DNA of 64,000 nucleotides from Acanthochlamys bracteata (taxonomy: Eukaryota; Streptophyta; Magnoliopsida; Pandanales; Velloziaceae): assembly GCA_019914995.1 (NCBI GenBank), contig CM034138.1, positions 2,108,001 to 2,172,000 of the forward strand, given 5' to 3'. Positions 56,876 to 64,000 of this stretch are shown here, piece by piece. How positions within the stretch are numbered: position 1 is the first letter of the stretch; each line of letters begins with the position of its first letter. A model generated the notes under the pieces. It was given only the letters and a program-made list of their open reading frames with translations. It was not told where the DNA came from and made no database searches. Both the position numbers and the translations under genes were made by a program.

Positions 56876-59130
56876 TGATGATCACTGTTGTTGTTGAAAG
56901 TAAACTTTTGTTTTTCAAATGCTTGGTTAATAATTGACGATGAAGATGGTCACGATTTAAACTCATATTTATACGGTGGGATTCGACGTAATTGTTGGAC
57001 ACGTGCAATGGATTAGATTGGATGATCAATTAATTGCAGCAGAATTATGACACGAAGTAGAATGCCAAGTAAGAGAAACATTCTTGATAAGGAAACTAAA
57101 GTTGCTGCACGTTTATTCATATCAATCGATTACTTAATTTAAACACATTGCTTGTTTTGTTGGATCACCAATGGGCGCGGAAATTTTGCAGTGACTTTTA
57201 GACATGTCTGACAAATGAAGGATGGTTATATTATCGATGGCCTAATTTTATCTCGTTTACCCAAAAAGGAATGTGTTTTATATGTTGTACTTGTAGGGTG
57301 AGAGTGTATTTCAAATACACGTAAAGTAAACATAGAGTTCACTAAAAAATAGTATTCAGCAAAAAAAGATTTCAAAATAAAATTTATTTTATTAATTAGA
57401 ATTTAAAGTTAAATTTTAATAAAGTAAAATTTGGTGTGAAAGTAAAAATAAAATTTGTAATAATAATTAAAATACGTAAATAAAATTTAAAATAATAATT
57501 AAATTATATTAAATAGTTGAACTTAAATTTTGAAAAAAAATAAATTTTGATGTATTTGAAACAAGAGTTAGAAAGGTTTTTTTTACTCTTATGCATTAAG
57601 TAGTATTAAACTAACTCTCTAATTTCAACCGGGTCAGATAGTGTTATAATTTTTTTATTGAAGTAATTGCATATATAACAGTTCCATTTTTAACTAATTT
57701 CAAAAAAGAATTTATAACATAACCACCTCAATCATCTTAACAAACAACTTTTTATAAAGTTTCTCTACTCACTGGCTCAAATATAATCCTCTAAAGATTA
57801 TTTAATTTCGAATTGTTTTTTATTTCTAACAAAATCTACTAACTCAAAATTTATATTTGTGTATACTTATCTAGCAATATTTTATCAATCCTTTAAAACA
57901 GTTATAATATATCAAAACTCCATATAAACCTTCAAAAAATTATTTATAACTACTTTCTTAAGAAAAAAATATTAGATTTGTAGACACTTATATAATCATT
58001 ATACACACACAAAGATACATTATTATACAGAAACTCTAAATTAAAATCAATTATTTAGAAACTAGCATTTCTATAAAAGTATATATTTATTTCAGTTTAG
58101 TTAATATAAATTATTAAAAAATGTGTATCATTAAGCTCATCAAATTAGAGTCTCATTTGATTTAATTCAAAACAAACTGCTAAACTACTGGTCTACTTCT
58201 AAATTAACAAGCATAATTTTTACTTAAATATTATTCTAAATCTTTATACCATTAATTCAAACTTCGTTTATCAAAGTTAGTACATTTTTCACTTAGAGCT
58301 ATTTGATTCTTGACGCTATTAATCAAGTCTAGCTAGCTTAATCTGGAGAGCCAACCGTTATGTAATAAAGAGGTAGTAGAAATAGTCATTTTAACATAAT
58401 GTGGTCCTCAATGTGAATAGAGATAATGTGGCTTATTTTTTCAAAATTAATTGGTGGGGTTGTTTATGCTAACCATCCTATTATCATAATAACTTTCCAT
58501 AACACGTTGACGGTGCCATATCCCATATGCACTTCATTTTCAACCAGCAAATAATTTAAAGAAAAGAGAAAAAATCTCAAATGATCACATAATATAATTG
58601 TTATTTCGGAAAGATAAAATCTTTTTTGATTATTAAAAGAAGGCGTATTCTTAATTCTTCTAACAACTATTCACCTAAAATCAAAACCAAACAAATTAAA
58701 TAAATTATGTAATGTGTCCGGTTATAATTGAGCAAAGACCGCTAAGATAATCAGGAGAATTTAATAATATTAGTTGGCGTAGCCAAAACAAGTATGGCCG
58801 CTCTGGAACAGTTATCACCTTTCATTGAAAGACATCTGTCTATTGCCAATTAGTTTGAACGTAGAGATACTGCTAGAACACTGTCTTCGTGGCTTCAAAT
58901 TTGCTCCTTTTCTCCCACGCGTCTCATGGTTGATGTTGAATTGTTTGATTGATTGATTGATCTATGCCTACGTATTCCTTCGCTGTACTTCACTATAAAT
59001 TCATCTGTAAAGGTGCTTTGCTTTTCAGTATCAAAGCTAACGAGTCTTTCTGCAATCTCAGAAACAATACATTATCCCAGAAAACTTCAGTTGTCTTTTC
59101 AGCACAAACAACATTTGTTTTTAGATAGAA
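56876..59130. other. LEA-7 and LEA-8 upstream regions, AT-rich spacer
   Basis: The divergent spacer between LEA-7 (-) and LEA-8 (+) is 2.25 kb. LEA-8 TATAAAT is at 58994-59000 and a CE3-like ACGCGTC at 58917-58923. A family B-like repeat, inverted, lies at 57350-57560. No gene is seen. Confidence 0.5.
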
Positions 59131-59887
59131 ATGGCTTCAAATCAGGACGATCTCAAGATCAAGGCTGGGGAGACCAAGGGCGCTACTGAGGTATCTTATA
59201 TCATCTTCTGATCTCGTTCTTGTTCAGGCATAAGTTTTAGTAACTGAAGTATTGTTCGATTAATATTATAATTAATGCAGGAGAAGGCTGGACAATTCGG
59301 CGACAAGGCATCAGAAACAGCAGGCGCTGCAAAGGACAAGACTTCAGAGACGGCTCAGTCTGCGAAGGACAAGACTGCAGACACAACCCATTCTGCAAAG
59401 GACCAGAGTGGAGGGTACCTTCAGTCTGCGAAGGACAAGACTTCAGAGACGGCTCAGTCTGCGAAGGACAAGACTTCAGACACAACCCATTCTGCAAAGG
59501 ATCAGAGTGGAGGATACCTTGAGTCTGCAAAGGAAAAGGCTAATGAAGTGAAGGACAAGACCGGTAGCTACGTGCAAGAGAAGAAGGATAACACTGGTGG
59601 GCACCTTGAGCATGCGAAGGAGACGACTCATGAGAAGAAGGACGCTACCGGAAGCTACACGGGTGAGAAAAAGGACCAAACCGGCAACGTCCTCCAGCAG
59701 GTAATCAATCTATCTTTTCCGATTCGAATGGTTTTTTTTTCTTTCGATCTTGTATAGAAAGTTGTTTGACTCAGATGTGTATGCATGTGCCATGAAGGCT
59801 GGTGACAAGGTGAAGGGTGCAGCAGAGACGGTGAAAAGCAAGCTAGGGATAACCGGAGACAAGAGCACCACTACCGGCACCGAGTAG
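59131..59887 (+). CDS. LEA-8: group-3 LEA protein (LEA_4), 189 residues, with internal 33-residue duplication
   Basis: Three exons. Exon 1 (59131-59190) gives MASNQDDLKIKAGETKGATE. Exon 2 (59281-59700) encodes 140 residues: EKAGQFGDKASETAGAAKDK, a 33-residue unit repeated twice in tandem (AKDKTSETAQSAKDKT followed by ADTTHSAKDQSGGYLQS, the second copy starting SD and ending LES), AKEKANEVKDKTGSYVQ, then KKD units (EKKDNTGGHLE, EKKDATGSYTG, EKKDQTGNVLQ). Exon 3 (59798-59887) encodes AGDKVKGAAETVKSKLGITG and DKSTTTGTE. Phase-0 GT-AG introns. The SETAQSAKDKT units are the classic LEA_4 11-mers. TATA box at 58994 and a CE3-like motif at 58917. Confidence 0.93.
59329..59526 (+). repeat. 99-bp tandem duplication inside LEA-8
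   Basis: 59329-59427 and 59428-59526 are in-frame direct copies encoding 33 residues each, with very few differences (Ala/Ser and Gln/Glu at two positions plus silent changes). This points to a recent duplication. Confidence 0.9.
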
Positions 59888-60992
59888 AAGATGAAACAAA
59901 TTATTTGATTGATCCGTGGAGGGTCGTCAATTGAATTTCTTGTTGCTTGTTTCGTTCTCGCGAGTCTGTTCTGTGTCCTCTTACTTAAAGAAAGAGTCTC
60001 TGTTGTTTCCTTGCGATTTGGTCGTTGTTTTTCTTTGTGAAATCATTAAGACACTTATTCATGGGTGTATTTAAATAATACCTATATTTTGAGTGAATAT
60101 ATATATATTATATAAACATTCGTGTAATTCGAGTTTATTTTCAGGTTAGTTCTCTTCGTATGAATCATCACGGTTGTGTACAATTTGGAGACGACCAATT
60201 ATCTGGTGCGACAGTTGCGAGTTAAAATAGGTTCACCCAAAGGGGCAAAGATAAAACCATGCATCCGTACTTACTTTTCACAATTTTAAATTATTCTTTT
60301 TTAATTTTGAGAAATATCAATCAGAATTTAGCTCATCTTCACGTTGCAAACTATCTTTTTTATGTGGACCGGATACAGATATTACATTAAATAAAGCAGC
60401 AAAATAAGAAAAAGTGTTATATATTTTTCGTTTACATAGGTATACCTTAAAAAACAATAACTAATTCAAAATATATTGAGTACAATATTCCACGGTTGTT
60501 CCTAACCGATAACATATGTAAATGGGTGTAAATATAGTTTATAAATAGTTTTCTGAATTAGAACTTTAGCTCTAACTATTTATATAAAAATTTTGCAAAT
60601 TGAATTTGTAAATACCTTTCTAAAAAGTTTACATTATCCAAAAAAGTTCTTAGGCGAGTTCTATTGGTTTTTACTTTTGCTGATAATTTTAATAAATAAA
60701 ACATTTACTAAAGCAAGCTCTACTATGCGGGCCTGAGTCAGACGGAATCTTACTTTAAAACAATATTAAAACATTGTTTTTTGTTGTACAAACTGTTATT
60801 AATCCAATCTATCAATGGGCCTTTCTGCATTCAGTCTATTCCATTTCGGCCCAACTAGTAAATCCATGACCAAGTAAGAACGCGAGCCAGCAACGCATGC
60901 ACAGAACAAAAGTATTCTCCTCGCTCGACAGAGAGATCCCCGGCCTGTTTTACTAGCTTCAGCAGCAATGCTGCTGTCGCTGGAGCCTGAAG
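59888..60992. other. LEA-8 3' flank and upstream region of the BRCC36-like copy
   Basis: LEA-8 3' UTR, then AT-rich spacer. From 60800 the composition becomes gene-like as a leader. No other gene. Confidence 0.45.
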
Positions 60993-63315
60993 ATGTCTCT
61001 ACGAAGCGTGCAGATGTCGGAAGAGGTCTGGCCCACGTGCCTCTCACATGCTCTCAGGCCCTCTTCTCGGTGATATCCTAGTAAGCACAAACTCTTCTCT
61101 TCGATCTTTACTAAATTTCAAATGTATTAGCTTTGATCTTTCACTTTTTGTTAGATATTGTTTCTGTTCGAGCTGTTAGGAAATTTTGTAGGAATTGTTC
61201 AGTTTTAATGGAGCATTAGAGTGTGCGAATTCTAATGAATGATGCTAATTGAGTTTGATTAATGCACTTGAGTTGTGAATTTGTTTAGTGTTGAATTAAG
61301 AATTATACCTTCTGTAGAAGGGTATTGAGCGATTTGATACCTTAATTTAAGCTGCACGCTTAGTGCGAAATGATGCTTCCAGAAGCTGTGTGAACAATGG
61401 TTCATTCTTGTTTGATGTATCTTAATAAATCATGTTTAGTTGAGTGGTGTTGTGTTATCTATGGTTGATGAACAGACCTATACCAAATATATTGATATGT
61501 ATGCCCTGAAAAATTTTGATTAGTTGGTCTTACGTTTTGGTTGAATTAGTTTGTGGTGATTATTTGATCATTATTTTATTGTTGTGTTTCGTTGCCCCTC
61601 TAGAACATTATGGCAATGCAACTGCTCTTTTTTGGCTGCCAGCCACAGATGACATCAGACCTTCGGAAAGACCGTGTAGACACTAATCCTGAACTTTTAG
61701 CCACAGCATCAGCTCAAGCTGAGATGTCCTTCATTACCTCCAGTTTTAAAGGTTCCATTTTCTACTACTTGTTGGTTAGAGCTACTACTTGTGGCATCTG
61801 TCTCTTTGACTTGGATTTCCAACACCAGAATGACGTCGATAACTGGGCGGACTACCGGGGTGATTGGATGGTATCATTCACATCTTCTCCCATCGCACAT
61901 AGCTATGAGCATCTATGTATTTGTTGCTGTTAACAGTTCTTTTCTTTCCATATTTTTTTCATTTTACTTGTTAGTATATGCAGGGGACGTTCGATGTGTC
62001 TGAAAGGTGATAATTGTATCACGTCTATCAAGACAAAGCATTTGCTGCAATTGTTTCTTATGAAATTGGTCCATATGGATACATAGATCTTAGTAGCATA
62101 CAGAGCAAATTATTCTATTTTGTATTGCAGATGTCCTTCCACGAGCAATGTATCAATTGCTGGACCCGGGTTTCATTTGACTAATAGTCTCTTGTCTCAG
62201 TGAAGATGCCCAAAAGGTTGTGTAGGAAGACTATTATTTAACTTTCAGAATTTGACTCTTATTTATATATTTGATCACCTTTTCAGGTTGGAAGGATTCA
62301 GGTCATTGCTTTCCAATCTTTAGATGGTAAGGGTAGGAATGCTGGGCTGTTTTATATCTTGAATCCTCTTGGAGTGTTTCCAGAAATGCATTGTCAACAC
62401 CAGGTTCTCCGTTTCTTGAAGATGTTGATCATAATACTGGCGACTCAATTTCATCAAAACTGGTAAGGTAAGACCCCTGTGGTCTGTCAGACAATTCAGA
62501 CTGGCTCTCTCGTCAGTTAGCTGTATGCTAGTTATTGTAGCATTTTTGTTGAGGGCGTTGATGTCTAGCATTATTCCATATTTACGAAGTTGTTGTATTA
62601 TTTTGACTTACCAATTACAGCACTGGACAAACCATTAAAATTTACACAAGTGGTATACACATGTTGAATAGCTCTCCTCAAAAGTAAAAACGTGACATTG
62701 TGGACGTTTCCGCTCTATTGCTAGCATAACGTAATTAAAGTCTAATTGTAGTTCCCATTCAATGTGGGCTACACAATGATGGAGCTGCTTAAGCTGACAA
62801 TCCATGTTACATTTTTCAAATTGAAGAGCATATCTTTGAATCAGAAGTTATTTGATGCTATTACCTCAAGGAAATTGGTAACGCATAACAGTTGACTCGG
62901 AACTGCTTACTAACAGTATTTTTGTCATTTAAGGCTTATCAGATAGTTAGCTATTCTATAAGGTCACAACTTAGTTTATTTTTTACCTCTGGGCCCAAAT
63001 TGCTTGAAACTTGTGCGGCAATAATTTTAGTTCTATATCTTTGATATCATACGAGGTGATAATTGCTGTGCCATTGATGCAAGAGCTATTTGTTTTCCAT
63101 TTGATGAGATGACGTTACAATGTTGTTAGGCTGGAGGGAGATCAACTCTTGGTGAGGCTGTTTCTTTTGCTGATGTGAATACACAGAGAAACACAAAGTG
63201 GATGGGAATGCCATTGTTACTGTCCTGACCTAAAAAACATAGGAAATGCGGTGGACTCTGCAAAATTGTCCCAAGGCTTACAGGAAGCACTACATCGACC
63301 GAATCTGGACATGAG
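60993..63315 (+). pseudogene. BRCC36: BRCC36-type Lys63 deubiquitinase, decayed copy
   Basis: Collinear exon remains of a plant BRCC36 (JAMM/MPN+ metalloprotease). 60993-61080 gives MSLRSVQMSEEVWPTCLSHA, then a deletion with frame loss, then LLGDIL. 61604-61751 gives RKDRVDTNPELLATASAQAE. 61829 onward gives MTSITGRTTGVIGWYHSH. 62131-62216 gives RAMYQLLDPGFI, a stop, and CLSEDAQK. From 62287 comes VGRIQVIAFQSLDGK. 63130-63315 ends KLSQGLQEALHRSNLDM. The deletion in the first exon removes the STETEEIMG region holding the catalytic Glu, and the stretch after HSH that should supply Pro, Ser and Asp is shortened. Splice sites are still partly recognisable. The last family exons (C-terminal coiled region) are not seen before the window end. 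Confidence 0.8.
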
Positions 63316-64000
63316 GTAGTTATTTGAACTATAACTCTCAAAACCTCCCTTAGTGTTGCTTTCTTTACATTTTGATAATTGTGACCTGTTATCCCGACAC
63401 ATGGAAATTCATTTTATATAGTCTTCAATATATACAATAAATTACTATTAAATTGTTTTTCTTTTGCAATAATTTATGATTTTTTTTTGTATTTGTAACT
63501 GAAATGATATTTACATCTCATTTCATTTGCATATGACATTTTTTGGCATTTGATGTCATTTTACTCCTTTTTTTCAAATACATCCATCTATAGTCCTCTT
63601 TTCTATGGTCACTATTGAATTTGGTGACCTTCATCAGGGAAACTAGGAAACTGTGGGAATGTTTTGTAAGTAGTTGGCAAAGGACATGCTTTGGCATAAT
63701 AAACCGGAAATGATTGGGGAAGTCAATCGTTTGCAATTATTATTCAAAATCAATAGGATGGGATTTTTTATAAACAAGTTATACTGAAAAAAGTGTAAAT
63801 TAACCTGAACCTCTTAATGTTTCTTTTGGCCAAACTTGATTTATCATTGCCCTTTTTTCATACCAATTCATGAGATTGCTTGTGGATTCATGTAAATGTA
63901 AGTTTTGCTTCAAAGATGATCATAAAGATGTATGCTTTAAAAATGAAATAGTATCTCTATAATTATTTTTGGAATCGAAATTAATCTTTCTTCTACGTAA
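63316..64000. other. Window end, no gene recognised
   Basis: AT-rich sequence after the last BRCC36-like exon. It may be intron or downstream flank. The short open frame at 63518-63736 shows no family. Confidence 0.4.

Noticed and set aside
59237-59530. Minus-strand frame with CPSQTE repeats over LEA-8
   Set aside because: Antisense of the duplicated LEA-8 segment, with no independent start context.

Overview
This is nuclear DNA of a flowering plant, most likely a eudicot. It is AT-rich, its genes are intron-containing with plant-type splice sites, it carries an Athila-type Ty3/Gypsy retrotransposon, and its proteins belong to plant families. No species can be named from the sequence alone.

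Layout. 1-1658 holds the last three exons of mitochondrial cytochrome c oxidase subunit 5b (+), with a GC-AG intron. 4943-5122 encodes a 59-residue membrane protein (+). 6369-7165 is a dead receptor-like kinase copy. 11552-14991 is a nine-exon acyl-protein thioesterase/carboxylesterase gene (+), convergent with a DUF1644 zinc-finger gene (-, 17714-18706, promoter near 19870). 20754-21155 is a candidate spliced gene for a small acidic protein (-). 22777-23316 is a hAT-like MITE.

From 23.5 to 59.9 kb lies a cluster of eight group-3 (LEA_4) late embryogenesis abundant genes, here called LEA-1 to LEA-8 in map order (six on -, two on +). They share a short first exon ending near AGETKGxAQ/E, a long hydrophilic exon of 11-residue repeats of the KKDQTG type, and a C-terminal AGExIK...NAVKNxLG block. 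They differ in repeat number, intron content and length. Most have a TATA box about 100-140 bp upstream of the ATG and an ACGT-core (ABRE-like) motif further up, as expected for desiccation and ABA-induced protectants.

Between LEA-1 and LEA-2 sits a 17-kb tandem of an Athila-like retrotransposon with the order LTR-internal-LTR-internal-LTR. A candidate 5-bp target duplication flanks the whole unit. Both internal copies carry the same stop codons and the same damaged catalytic residues. The middle LTR is a mosaic of the outer two. The first internal copy differs from the second mostly at CAG/CTG sites, which raises the possibility of uncorrected base-calling errors at methylated cytosines or an assembly problem.

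The right end (60993-63315) is a decayed BRCC36-type deubiquitinase copy that has lost JAMM catalytic residues. The COX5b, thioesterase, LEA gene order recalls two duplicated blocks of Arabidopsis (from memory), so the left half looks like ancestral gene order with a locally expanded LEA family.
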